Source of the DNA: Argyresthia goedartella
Lineage: Eukaryota > Arthropoda > Insecta > Lepidoptera > Argyresthiidae
Reading direction: 5' to 3'
Assembly: GCA_949825045.1 (NCBI GenBank)
Contig: OX463809.1
Location: forward strand, 6,165,501 to 6,229,500
Length of the DNA stretch: 64,000 nt
The position numbers were made by a program, and so were the translations under genes. Below, in pieces: positions 29,301-39,223 of the stretch (position 1 is its first letter; every line of letters starts with the position of its first letter). The notes under the pieces are model-generated. The model made no database searches and had not been told where the DNA came from. It was given only the letters and a program-made list of their open reading frames with translations.

Positions 29301-29848
29301 GCAGCTATGCGCTCCTCAAGCCTATCAGCGCGCTTATCAGCAGCATCCATGCGTTCTGTGAGCCTGGCAATGGTGCCATTCAACGACTGGATACTGGTTC
29401 GTGTTAACATCAACTCTTCCCGGAACAGTCGCATCTCAACTATTAGCGCTTTGGTAGGTGAAGTTTCAGGCGTTTCATTATGAGCAGTATCATTCATTTT
29501 GTCGAGATAAAAAGATTGCATGTCGAATGAAACATCCACTTGATTTGTTTGGAGACCCTGTGCACCCCGCCGAACCGTCACACCATCCACTGCCCGCACT
29601 GGAGTGTTGGTGTTGTCAGTCTTCGGCTGGCTACTAACACACATGACACACTTCCATGTATCCCTAAGCTCCTTGGTAAAGTTGTGCTCAGGAACATTCG
29701 CACAAATTAAATCGTAGTGCTTCCAGCATGTATTGCAGCAAATATAACGAGAATCAGTTATAGCTTGCAGGCATCCGGAGCAGGCTTCTTTAACGTAAGA
29801 GCCAGGACCATCTCTATTAGCCATAGTAAATTCAAAAATTAATGCCAA
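29301..29848 (-). pseudogene. LINE-B ORF1, N-terminal half with PHD finger
   Basis: Starts at the ATG at 29848. Residues about 13-60 form a PHD-type zinc finger: CSGC, CCNTCWKHYDLIC and WKCVMC give the Cys4-His-Cys3 pattern. A linker follows, then a heptad-like coiled coil (MRLFREELMLTRTSIQSL and RLTERMDAADKRADRL, near residues 130-185). The frame is cut at 29301 by BEL-1 and resumes at 22590 with the same five target bases. PHD fingers in LINE ORF1 proteins are known in several CR1-related groups and may help chromatin targeting or assembly. Confidence 0.88.
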
Positions 29849-30321
29849 AAATAAAAATAAAAATATTTAAAGATTAATGGAGATTTGAACCCACGAACAA
29901 TCGTAATCTCACGTCAAAGAGCCGTCGAAGTTCCCACTGAGCCAAATCGGCTATACCGAGCGGCGCGAAATTGTCGAACACAAGTTAGTAGGCCACAGAT
30001 ATGACTCATGGGTTGAACTCGGTTCAATGACACCGGAGTTGTAAACACCACACAGTTACAATTAGCGGTCACAGTTAAATTTTTAATTTCGTATCCACAC
30101 AGTAACCACAACACACACAATCAATTGCGATACACCAAATTAAAGCGCAGAGGATAAGAAAAGTAATGATGCAAAGTTATTTCCAAAGAACGCGATTTTA
30201 GCACCAAAAAATATTTTACGAAACAGAGAGTAACAGATACACGTGTAGTAGCAATACCGCGTCCCGCGCGTCTCGAGATATGATTACTCCCTACAAAGAC
30301 ACACTTTGCGCAAGTCTGAAT
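29849..30321 (-). other. LINE-B 5' UTR
   Basis: About 470 bases from the inferred 5' end to the ORF1 ATG. It contains the tRNA-like module at 29879-29961. The edge at 30321 is inferred from the point where LINE-A coding sequence resumes. Confidence 0.7.
29879..29961 (-). promoter_or_regulatory. tRNA-like module (A box and B box) in LINE-B 5' UTR
   Basis: On the minus strand, TGGCTCAGTGG at 29944-29934 matches the Pol III A-box consensus. GGGTTCAAATCTCC at 29892-29879 fits the B box, about 42 bases downstream as in a tRNA gene. The stems pair poorly, so it is tRNA-derived rather than a working tRNA. It ends about 30 bases before the ORF1 ATG. Confidence 0.6.
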
Positions 30322-30584
30322 ATAGGTAATATCCATATCTCCACTGACGTATTGACTTATTTTAACGTGCTGTTTCCTGTACCGTAGGTTACTTGTCAAT
30401 AAGGAAAGCGAGTTATCTCTTATACCTATATTTTCTAGTTTCTGGATTAGAATGGGCACGAACACCGTATCAAATGCTTTTCGAAGATCAAGGAACATTT
30501 TAACTTTTTGTCGACTCTCTCCGTGACAAGCAATGTGAGTGCCGTGATGAAGTGCATCTTCCGTAGAGAAGCCTTGACGGAATC
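30322..30584 (-). pseudogene. LINE-A piece 2: middle of the reverse transcriptase
   Basis: On the minus strand this reads RFRQGFSTEDAL (from about 30584), then MFLDLRKAFDTV and QYVSGDMDITY, the RT block that precedes GVPQG. It is cut on the right by BEL-2 within the GF(R)xG motif and on the left by LINE-B directly after ITY, whose next codons are at 17480. A small indel lies upstream of the Met. The long minus-strand open frame 30121-30498 is a chimera that runs from this piece into the LINE-B 5' UTR. Confidence 0.85.
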
Positions 30585-30789
30585 TGTAAGGGTAGTTTCC
30601 TCACAATGAGTTGTTGTTATTGTGCGAGTTAATCATGGGAGCCGGATGTATGAAATGAAACGTGTCCGCATCCAATGATGTCGTTTATTGTACTAAATAA
30701 TGTAATAATAAATTGCCTACGTCATGCGTATTAGTTGTGCAATATGTACTTATAGCTACTTTAATAATTAAGTCGAGTAAGCTCGTACA
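30585..30789 (-). repeat. BEL-2 LTR (3' end of the element)
   Basis: 205 bases. On the minus strand it begins TGTACGAGC and ends CCCTTACA. It is preceded on that strand by a purine-rich GAGTCGGGAGCA. Partner at 57645-57849. Confidence 0.93.
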
Positions 30790-31044
30790 TGCTCCCGACT
30801 CAAAAAGAGAGAAAAAATAAGTAAGTATATAAAACTGTATTTAAGCTAAGTAAATTGTAAATAAAATTATATGAAAAGATAAACAATTCAATCTTAAACT
30901 TAAATCTAAGTATGATAGAGAACCGGTGACGTTGCTTTGTCAACCCTCAAGGCGATCTCGTTGACGTCATCGTTGCTTTGGCTCTTGACGTAATAGTTAG
31001 TGACATGTTGGTCGGGTGAGAGCGCAGGTAGCAGCTATCGTTGC

Positions 31045-31929
31045 TCATTCGATGTCTAATTCCTTTCTAGGTTGCTTTTGGCATTGCAGTTTAATCTTTA
31101 GGCCTAACCAAAGACCTAACATTGATATGCAAAAAGCTATTGATCCATACATGACGTGATGGTGGACGTCATTAGTATCTATTCGATCATCGATCTCTTG
31201 TTGAATTTTTACAGACTCAATCTTCTCTTTTAATGTTTTTAGTTGCTCACAGTGAGATTCTGGAGAGAAGTTGATACCAGTTATGTTCTTAACAGTAAGA
31301 AATTTGTTAATTCCCGAGTGGGGTATGTTAGTGTCGTATTCCTCTTTTAGATGGACTTCGCTGTAGAAATTTTTGTATGAATGTATCACGTGGTCATCTC
31401 CTTGTAGCATACACCCGTCTGGTAGCGTCACTATTCCCGTATTACGTAGTACTTGTAACGTAACCTCCTCAGCTGGGCGAAAAATGCTCGTAGTGCATTC
31501 CTCGCAGCATGTAAACAACCAGGAACCGCGACTATGTAGCTGTGTCCATTCAACCTTGCAATCTGATTCTGCCTATTATTTGAGCTTCACAAATAGGTTG
31601 AGTAGTCTTTATGTCGTAGATCGGTAGGTTTACATTGCATAGCAACAGATATTCGTTGGCATGTAAACATAGCGACAAATCTTTTGGCGTAATTGTTATC
31701 AAAAGATTTATTTTCTGGTCAACGGCAATATTGTCTGTGGTTGCAATCTCATGTATAAGGGATTTTCCTTGTTTCATGTTGATTGGTAGTACACGTGATA
31801 GTTCATATAGTTCATGTGCGACAAGTAGTATCTTGACTTAAAAAATCAGATGATTGAGATAATTGTTTGTTAATCGTACATGTACTCTCGATATCTTGTA
31901 CATAAGTCGAGTGCATTCGTAGCTGTTAG
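31045..31929 (-). pseudogene. BEL-2 envelope-type gene, C-terminal part
   Basis: Remains of a membrane glycoprotein of the insect-retrovirus/baculovirus-F type sometimes carried by LTR elements. The 157-codon frame 31045-31518 holds several Cys and a single hydrophobic segment followed by a basic tail (near residues 124-150, IAFCISMLGLWLGLKI), as expected for a C-terminal membrane anchor. A second frame at 31550-31777 carries more of the ectodomain. The two are out of phase, and the right side is cut by Gypsy-1 at 31930. The gene cannot be expressed in this state. Confidence 0.6.
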
Positions 31930-34127
31930 TGTAATGGTACACGAGAGTCGGTACATTTGATACTTCATTCTGCGTGATAGAGGGCTAGCCCAACGCCGCG
32001 CTGTTTTGAATACGAATCGGTTCAGATAACGTTTGGGGGTTTTGCGTAGCTCAGTGGCAAGTTAGCAAAAAAAACAGAGCCGACGCTTGGGATGGTTCGG
32101 AGAAGTTTACAGGTCAGGTTTTTTTGTCGCATTCCTGCGAGATGTGTAGAGATCAGAGCCGATTTGGCTGCGCGTTGAATAAAATTATGAATAACTAAAT
32201 AATGAAAGGTTATTATGGAACGGAGAAAGCTATTATGTTGATTGCAAATATACAATTGCGATTGAGGTATGAGATGGAGGGTCTGACACGACTAGTTTGA
32301 ATAGCATTCTAGTGGTCTTTGCTACGCGCGTCTAGCGGTCGGGTATGCTTAATTAATCGCAACAAGCTTTTATTGGTCAGCGATCAACAGATTCTGTGTA
32401 TCGGCAGTACCAAATGATTTGAGTGATCACCTACGGTTGATCATAGTGAATATGCGTACACACAATTTGTAGAACGGCGGATCTGCATGGCATGGTTGAA
32501 ATTAGACCCTGTGTAGTTAGTGATAAGAAGCTTCGCTTGGGCAGAGCGTGTTCGCAAAGGACGCATATAAATACGAGAGCGTGGGAGGGGAGAGCATTCA
32601 GTGTCAGCGTCTAGCTACTGTGACAGTCGTCTTTCACGAGTTCTAAACAGTTTTGTCTGCCGTGTTACGCGTCAGAACTATACGAAATTGTGATTGCGAA
32701 GTTTCAGTGGGTTTTCGTGAGTGTCTGAAGCGCCGAGATATACCTCGGTTTCTAACCTTTATATCAACCAACCCCAAATTCCAAAACTATCCTTGGGTCG
32801 TTAGAAAAGAACTTGTAAGTCAATTATCTGAGTCTGAGTCTGGGCTTGGAGCGACCCTAAATTCCTTTTTCCTTCACCATAGGGTTCCTGGATTGGCTCT
32901 TAGGATATTCGCGGGCTAATCCTCTCCTCATTCCTTTCGAGTAGCGAGTTTTGAAATTCCCACACACACAGTCATTAAACATTCAAGCACATTCAAATCA
33001 AACTCAACCATTTTCGAGTGGTGTCGATAATGGACGTGGTATGACACTAGGTTTTAGACTAGGCTAGACAGGAGTTTAGTTGCGGCTAAACCTAGGTTGG
33101 CAGGGCATAGGGAGACTGTTTGATCGATGAGGTTCCGCGGATGGAAATAACAAATTCAGAACAAAGTTAAACCGGTGTCAACACAGATAACATATCCTGT
33201 TGATATTTTGACATTTGAGTGTTGTCGGGGACGCGCGAAGAGATCAATTTACAGTCTAAAGTTCATTGTTTAGGTCCGGGTAGGTGTTTTGCATTGCCTT
33301 GGGTCAGGTTGGATTCAAGTTGCATCTTTAAATTAAATGTAAATTTCGCTGGAGGTCTAATGTGTAGGCTGAGTCGGTATATATGATTTGGCTCAGCCCA
33401 GGACGTGCTGTGGCTAGTGGAATTCATAGTTCGGTATTTATCGAACTATGCACTTCGCTATGGTGTGGGTTAGATCTCCTAAAACAATAATGCTTACGTT
33501 TCGATAACATCCAGCTCAAATTGCGCAGAGTTGAAGGTTTCAAAACGTTACGGACCTTTTGAGGTAACCGCTGGTTCAGAACCCATTTCGGAAAATCAAT
33601 TCGCAATTGTGTAAACCGGTCTTTTCGGATCGTTATTGCCGTGAACCAAATATATAATTGGAACCACCACAAGCCGCTACTAGCGAGCACATGAAATATC
33701 ATTGAGTACTCACGTCGTAAAACTACGACGGATATCTATACGATATCACAAACAAATATTATAAACTGTGGTCGACCACTAAAAAAAAAAGGTTCCAAGC
33801 GCCCATATATACAAAAACCAGATAGTACCATCTCACATGAAATATAACAACGATTGATCTGGCGCAATACACCGCTGACTGATGCGAATTACCGGCTCGC
33901 GGACATATATGCTTTCTCTGTCTAACTTGAAACTGTAACTTCCTGAACCAAACTTCGTTCGACTATTGTACGCCTAACGAACTTCTCAACGAACGAGAAA
34001 TTCAGACTTATCATTCTTAATATACAAATCTTACAGCTGAATCGGGTCCTCTCATTTTGGGATAGATAGAATAGACGATCATAGCTACAGATAGCGGCGG
34101 CTTGACCTTAGCCTTGGGGCCGTTACA
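31930..34127 (+). repeat. Gypsy-1 left LTR
   Basis: 2198 bases, TGTAATGG to CGTTACA. It differs from the right copy by about 11 substitutions, a 16-base indel near 32245 and a rearranged palindrome near 33705-33780. Confidence 0.92.
32566..32602 (+). promoter_or_regulatory. Gypsy-1 LTR promoter: TATA box and initiator
   Basis: TATAAATA at 32566-32573 is followed, 32 bases further, by TCAGT at 32598-32602, matching the insect initiator. This would start RNA near 32600, leaving a U3 of about 670 bases and a very long R-U5 of about 1.5 kb. The same pair recurs in the right LTR (near 39852 and 39884). Confidence 0.65.
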
Positions 34128-34133
34128 GATTTC

Positions 34134-34151
34134 TGGTGCCGTGACCAGGAT
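34134..34151 (+). promoter_or_regulatory. Gypsy-1 primer-binding site
   Basis: TGGTGCCGTGACCAGGAT begins seven bases after the LTR, the right place and form for a tRNA primer site. The tRNA was not identified. Confidence 0.55.
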
Positions 34152-34328
34152 ATCCTAGATAGTCTGATACCTAGATATTCTAAAAGAATCAAGGTCTAAC
34201 ACGCGTTACTTTTAAAAATAACACAACGTAGAAACGATTTTAAACAGTTCAGTTTTGTAAATAAGAAATAAGCAAAAAAAAGGGGCATTGTTTTCAGACG
34301 AGCTATGACGGTTTAGTGTTTAGGAATA

Positions 34329-35378
34329 ATGGCCAGCCGGCTTAGAAAAAACGTTAGTCGGGTAGTACGAGACAATTCACTTTCGCAAACAAGTGAAATG
34401 GCGTCAGGACAGGTGACGCAATTGTTATCTGAAATAGTGAATAGATTAGACAGTTTGGAACGGGGTTCAAGTACAAGTAATACTTCGGACAGACAGACTG
34501 ACAGACAGGAACTAGAGACGTTTGAACAATCGGTAGAAAAACGTCAATCATGCATAGTGAAAATGACACAGAAGTTGCCGACATTCGATGGGCGGAGTTC
34601 GGAAAATCCGATGATTTTCTTAAGAGATTTAAAGGCTTATATTAAAGTCTCGGGAGATAGTTCTAGGGCTTTGATATGGGCAACGGATAGTTTGGTAGGA
34701 ATTGCAAAAGTTCGAATGAGCATATACAGAGACTCATGGCGAACCTATTCGGATTTTGAAAAAGATTTCAGAGAGGTATTCTGGGGTGATAATGAACAGG
34801 AATTAATTAAGCAAAGATTCCTAACTGCGAAGTTTGATTCTAAAAAAGGTCAAAGTATGGAAGAATTCTTTGCCTCTCAATTGAATAGCATATATGAGCT
34901 TACGATACCGTTTACTGATACGGAGAAAATCAACACGATTTTCAGACAGTTGCCGCGTGATATTCAGGTAGCGTTTTTTGCTAGAAAGGAACCAATGACT
35001 ATACGGGATGCGGTCGAGTTCCTTCGGCATTTAGAACGGAATGTCGATGGGGGATTAAGTGCGTTGCATGGTTCGGAACCTATGAATACGAATAACGTAA
35101 GGCGGAATAGCTACATGCGTGGGCAATATCGAGCTATGCGGGTAAATACGATACGTTATAACGCGGTGAGTCGTAGGGATAATTATAACGCAGGAACGAA
35201 GGCGCGAAACGAATTTGGGACGCGCGCTTGCGGTTATTTTCGCAGTAGAGGTAGACAGCCTCAGGCTAGTTTCAAGGCAATAGGGTTCCAAAGGGGAAAT
35301 GATAGTTCAGATAATACAGAGGCAGGGCAAAGTTCAAGTGACAGGAATAATGCGATAAATCAGAATTCAAAAAACTAG
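34329..35378 (+). CDS. Gypsy-1 Gag
   Basis: 349 codons. The N-terminal third has a helical segment (VTQLLSEIVNRLDSLER) and the central part is a Ty3/gypsy capsid-like domain: KLPTFDGRSSENPMIFLRDL, then TYSDFEKDFREVFW, QSMEEFFASQLNSIYEL and FRQLPRDIQVAF. The C-terminus is rich in Arg, Asn and Ser and lacks a classic CCHC knuckle, so nucleic-acid binding probably depends on basic residues. It starts about 200 bases after the LTR and is intact. It would form the virus-like particle. Confidence 0.85.
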   Translation: MASRLRKNVSRVVRDNSLSQTSEMASGQVTQLLSEIVNRLDSLERGSSTSNTSDRQTDRQELETFEQSVEKRQSCIVKMTQKLPTFDGRSSENPMIFLRDLKAYIKVSGDSSRALIWATDSLVGIAKVRMSIYRDSWRTYSDFEKDFREVFWGDNEQELIKQRFLTAKFDSKKGQSMEEFFASQLNSIYELTIPFTDTEKINTIFRQLPRDIQVAFFARKEPMTIRDAVEFLRHLERNVDGGLSALHGSEPMNTNNVRRNSYMRGQYRAMRVNTIRYNAVSRRDNYNAGTKARNEFGTRACGYFRSRGRQPQASFKAIGFQRGNDSSDNTEAGQSSSDRNNAINQNSKN

Positions 35379-35682
35379 TGGACTCGCGCGGGTCGTTCGC
35401 GCTCAGATATTTATTACGGTTTGGGTGGACAGCCGATCAAATTGGAAAAAAGCATAGACTGTATGATTTGTGTAATTTGGATTCGAACGTGGGTGTGAAT
35501 GAATTTATTCAATTACTAGCGCATAAAGCGCATGGATATGCCGTGTGTTTAGATGAAAAATCTAGATCGAATTGTATAGGCCGCAATGACAGACGTTTAC
35601 ATACGATATTCAGAGACGACGATTCGACTGAGTGTGGGCGCGATTTATGTAGTACATTGATTGAGCATTACCTGAGATAGAT
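35378..35682 (+). pseudogene. Gypsy-1 gag-pol junction
   Basis: A 100-codon frame in a different phase from both Gag and Pol. It shows no motif I can name (a mixed-charge stretch ending STLIEHYLR). It could be the spacer coding between Gag and protease, with either programmed or accidental frame changes on both sides. The Pol frame becomes open only at 35665, where ALPEIDVRIGN leads into protease. Confidence 0.5.
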
Positions 35683-37446
35683 GTGCGTATTGGGAATATT
35701 GTTGTAAGGAGTTTGATTGATTCGGGCAGCGAAATCAGTGTAATAAGTCGGAGAGTGTACGAAGAAGTGTGCAGTCAATTGGGAAAACCGACGGAAATAC
35801 CGATTCCAAGTTTGAGAATCACAGGTGCATTTGGAGTCAGTAAGGAAAAGGTTGATAAATTAGTTACGTTACCATTAACAATAGGTGAATGCGTTATCGA
35901 TACTCCAATGCTTGTATTAACAAGGGTGCCTAAATATTTAATTTTAGGGTTTGATTTTATACAACAGACGCGAGCCAGTTTAATGTGTGAGGGTAATAAG
36001 AGGCTAATTATACGAAGCGCCGGGCGGATGTGTGAGATACCATTAGGTACTGGCCCTAATCAGGATTTTTGCTGTTGTACAATGGAAGTACAGAACCAAG
36101 ATACCAGTAGAAATATGATAGAGGAATATGTGAATAATTCATCAATACCTGTTGAACACAAAACAAAGTTATTGCCGGTGTTAAATAAACATGCAGAGTT
36201 GTTTAGCGATAGGGTAGGTCGGACAAATAAATATATACATGAGATAAAAATGAGGGATGAAACGCCTTTCGTAAAACGAAGCTATCCCATACCGTTCGCA
36301 CATCGCGATAAAGTAACAAAACGATTGGAAGAAATGGAACTGATAGGTATTATTAGCAGGAAATCTACGGATTTCAGCAGTCCATTGACTTGTACATTAA
36401 AGAAATCAGGAGAGGTCCGTATTTTGCTAGATGCACGACAATTAAACACGGGAATGGTTGGTGAGGTTGAAACCACACCTTTAATGAGTGAGATATTGCA
36501 ATCCGGGCGCCGGATAAACTACATAGGGGTTATTGATATCAAAGATGCGTATTTTTCTATACCATTATCAGACGAGTCTAAACGATACACGGGTTTTGTA
36601 TATCAAGGCAGAAGTTATGTTTACAACGTTTTACCTCAGGGGTTGAAAACCAGTGTGGGTTCATTTTCGAGGGCGATGGATTTAATTTTAGGGCCAGAGG
36701 TTAGGTCATATTGTTTAAATTTTGTTGACGATTTGGCAATTTTAACTGAGGGTGACTTCGAACAGCATTTGTCTCAAGTGGACACGGTTCTGAGTAAATT
36801 AAAAGACGCGGGCTTCACATGCAAACTAAAAAAATGCGAGTTCGCACAAAAAAAGGTCAAGTTATTGGGGCATATTTTGTCTACACAAGGTTTGCAAATG
36901 GACCCGGACAAAATTGAAACACTTAAATTATATCCGTCACCCAGAACTGTCAGGCAATTGAGGGCGTTTTTGGGGTTCATAAATTACTTTAGGAGGTTTA
37001 TAAAAAATTTTGGAACGTTAACACAGCCCTTGTACAATTTATTACGGTCTGGAGTCAAGTTCGTCTGGAGTGCGCAGATGCAAAGTGCTTTTGACGAGAT
37101 AAAAAAGCAATTCTTAGAAAGTATAATTTTGAGTCAGCCATTGGCGGGAAAAATATATTATGTTCAATGTGACGCCAGCGCTATAGGAATTGGGGGCTAT
37201 GTTTATCAATTAGATGATTCGGGCCAGGAACGAATTATAGGGTACTGTTCGCAGGCATTTAAGGGGGCCCAGACTAGATGGGCTATCAGTGAACAGGAAA
37301 TGTATGCAGTTATATACACTTTAAAGCGATTTGAGATATATTTGCGGGTAGAAAAAGTTATTATTAGAACTGATCATAAAAGTTTGACGTTCATTAAGTC
37401 GTGGACTTTATTAGGGGCACGCGTAACTAGGTGGGTTATGTTTTAG
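35683..37446 (+). pseudogene. Gypsy-1 Pol: protease, reverse transcriptase, RNase H
   Basis: 587 codons counted from a GTG; the frame is open from 35665 and the real start is not defined. Protease has SLIDSGSEISV near residue 14. RT contains PYPIPFAHR-like lead-in, SPLTCTLKKSGEVRILLDAR near 220, VIDIKDAYFSIPL near 280, LPQGLKTSVGSF near 318 and the catalytic FVDD near 347 (Phe-Val in place of Tyr). RNase H starts YYVQCDASAIGIGGY near 490. The frame is lost at 37440-37444, where a T-run appears one base short. The tail of RNase H (IADTLSR) continues in the next frame. Confidence 0.88.
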
Positions 37447-38291
37447 AACAATTCGATTACGACATAGAATTTGTGCGAGGGACTGATAATCAAATTGCCG
37501 ACACGCTAAGCAGGCAAATAGCGGGACCTGGAGGTATGATTGACAGTACAAATGTTCGGCCGGGGATATTCTGGTTTCAGGCATCGAATACCGCAAGTGT
37601 TATTTCGAGTTTACGGGACATTGCGAGATTACAAAGCGAAGATGAGCGGTTAAATCGAATTAGCGGTTGTATCAGACGTAATGTAGTAGATACGGGAACG
37701 AGAGGGTTTGAAAATTACAAGCTAGTAGGTGATACGTTATATTTTCACGTGCCGAAGCGGAACGTACAGTTGCTAGTAATTCCGAAATCACTACAGGAGG
37801 AACTAATTTTACACATACATGAAGAAATAGGTCACTACGGCAGATATAAAATATTAGCACTGATGAAGGACAGATATTATTTTCTTCATATGAGTAGGAT
37901 GATTAGCGCGGTGATAAGAAGTTGTGACATATGTCAAAAGGTCAAACCAAGTACTAACAATACCGTTGGTCCTTGTACACCGGTGTTGGCGGAAAAGTTG
38001 GGTGAGAAAGTTTTCTCGGACCTTTATGGGCCATTGCCCGTAGGTAAATTCGGATATCAATATATATATGTGATTCAAGACGTGTACAGTAAAGTAATAA
38101 AATTATATCCAATGCGAAAAGCGACAGGTAGGAGCGTGCTCGCTTGTACAAAGAGATTTCATAGGGAAATACCTATCGAAACTATAATTACGAGACTCAG
38201 GACCACAGTTCATATCGAAAGTTTGGGAATTTGGACTCAAACAGCTGGGGATTCGGGTCACTCATACGTCGGTGTATTGTCCAAATTCTAA
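37431..38291 (+). pseudogene. Gypsy-1 RNase H tail and integrase N-terminal part
   Basis: Begins with the end of RNase H (VRGTDNQIADTLSRQ). The HHCC zinc finger follows (HIHEEIGHYGRY near residues 128-140 and CDICQKVKP near 165) and then the first part of the catalytic core, with FSDLYGPLP carrying the first Asp. After ETIIT at about 38188 one extra base shifts the frame. The motif DSGPQF with the second Asp is readable only in the next frame, so the last 30 residues of this open frame are not the real protein. Confidence 0.82.
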
Positions 38292-38844
38292 TAGCGTAGA
38301 AAGAGTGAATCGCGAGCTAGGTCGACTGATTAGAACTTATTGCGGCGGAAGTAATCGTAGTTGGGTCGACGTGTTACCGGACATTCAAAATTGCTATAAT
38401 AATATCGAACACACAAGCACAGGCTTTGCGCCTAATGAGTTAGCGTTTGGTAGGCGGGAACCGTTAACTATTGACAAGGAATTAGGCGATGAATGGTTAC
38501 TAGGTCATAGTGTGCGAGATACGGAACAGGTGCGGAATGTAGCGATAGAAAACTCTAAAAGTTCTAGTGAACGACGTAAGCGACAGGCGGACAAACGGCA
38601 TAAGTTAGAAGTCTATCGTATAGGTGATTATGTGAAACTTAAGACTTTTGTGCGTTCAAATAAAGAACATAAAATCATGCGGAAATTTTCATTGTTGTAT
38701 AAAGGGCCTTATGTTATTTCGGCAGTGGTATATCCTAACTGTTATACTTTAGTAGATCCGGGTTCAAATGAGATATTGGGTAACTTCAATACTATAAATA
38801 TAGCCAGGTATTATGTGAGGACGAATAAGGGCGTAGATAAATAA
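38272..38844 (+). pseudogene. Gypsy-1 integrase C-terminal part
   Basis: 190 codons starting in the core at VYCPNSNSVERVNREL, which supplies the catalytic Glu. It continues through WVDVLPDIQNCYNN and GFAPNELAFGR to a C-terminal domain with YRIGDYVKLK and KFSLLYKGPYVI, a typical Ty3/gypsy GPY/F module. It ends at 38844, about 380 bases before the right LTR. Only the upstream frameshift separates it from the rest of integrase. Confidence 0.85.
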
Positions 38845-39223
38845 GATAGTGTATAAAAGTTATATAATTAAGCTGTAAGCTGTAAATTTGAATAACTATT
38901 TTGTAGACTTAAGGATCTCGCATGGTTTGGAAACAAAAAAAAAAACAAAAAAAATTGTATATATATACTAATACGAATTAGGATAAGTTGCGGGTGAGCG
39001 AGGTTGTATAGTTAGATAGATAAATAAGATAAGACAGGAGAGAACTCAATCGAGTTGTGTAAATATTATATACATAATTGACAGATTCATCGGTCTGTGT
39101 ACATGATTTGAGATGTCCGTACATATAGAGTAGATATGGATAAAGCATGGGTAGCATAGTGGTAATGAGATCCTTGCGCCATGTTAACTGAGATAAACAG
39201 TGTCTCAAGGTCTGGGAGGGGGC

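Larger units (their letters stand above)
17485..30321 (-). mobile_element. LINE-B: full-length CR1/L2-group LINE, split by BEL-1
   Basis: A minus-strand element of about 6.1 kb once BEL-1 (22591-29300) is subtracted. From its 5' end at about 30321 it has a 5' UTR with a tRNA-like module, ORF1 (PHD finger, coiled coil, C-terminal domain), an unusual 1 kb open spacer, ORF2 (endonuclease and RT) and a 3' UTR ending in a tetranucleotide repeat. It sits inside the RT of LINE-A. A short ATAG at both edges may be the target duplication, but it merges with the tail repeat. Confidence 0.88.

Noticed and set aside
29129..29483. Plus-strand open frames across the BEL-1 right LTR edge
   Set aside because: They cross an LTR/LINE junction and run antisense to LINE-B ORF1, so they are accidental.
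30121..30498. A 125-codon minus-strand ORF as one gene
   Set aside because: Only the first part is RT of LINE-A. From about 30321 on it reads LINE-B 5' UTR.
32653..32919. 88-codon frame present in both Gypsy-1 LTRs as a possible gene
   Set aside because: No ATG start, and its presence in both places is explained by LTR identity. Mentioned only as a point to check.
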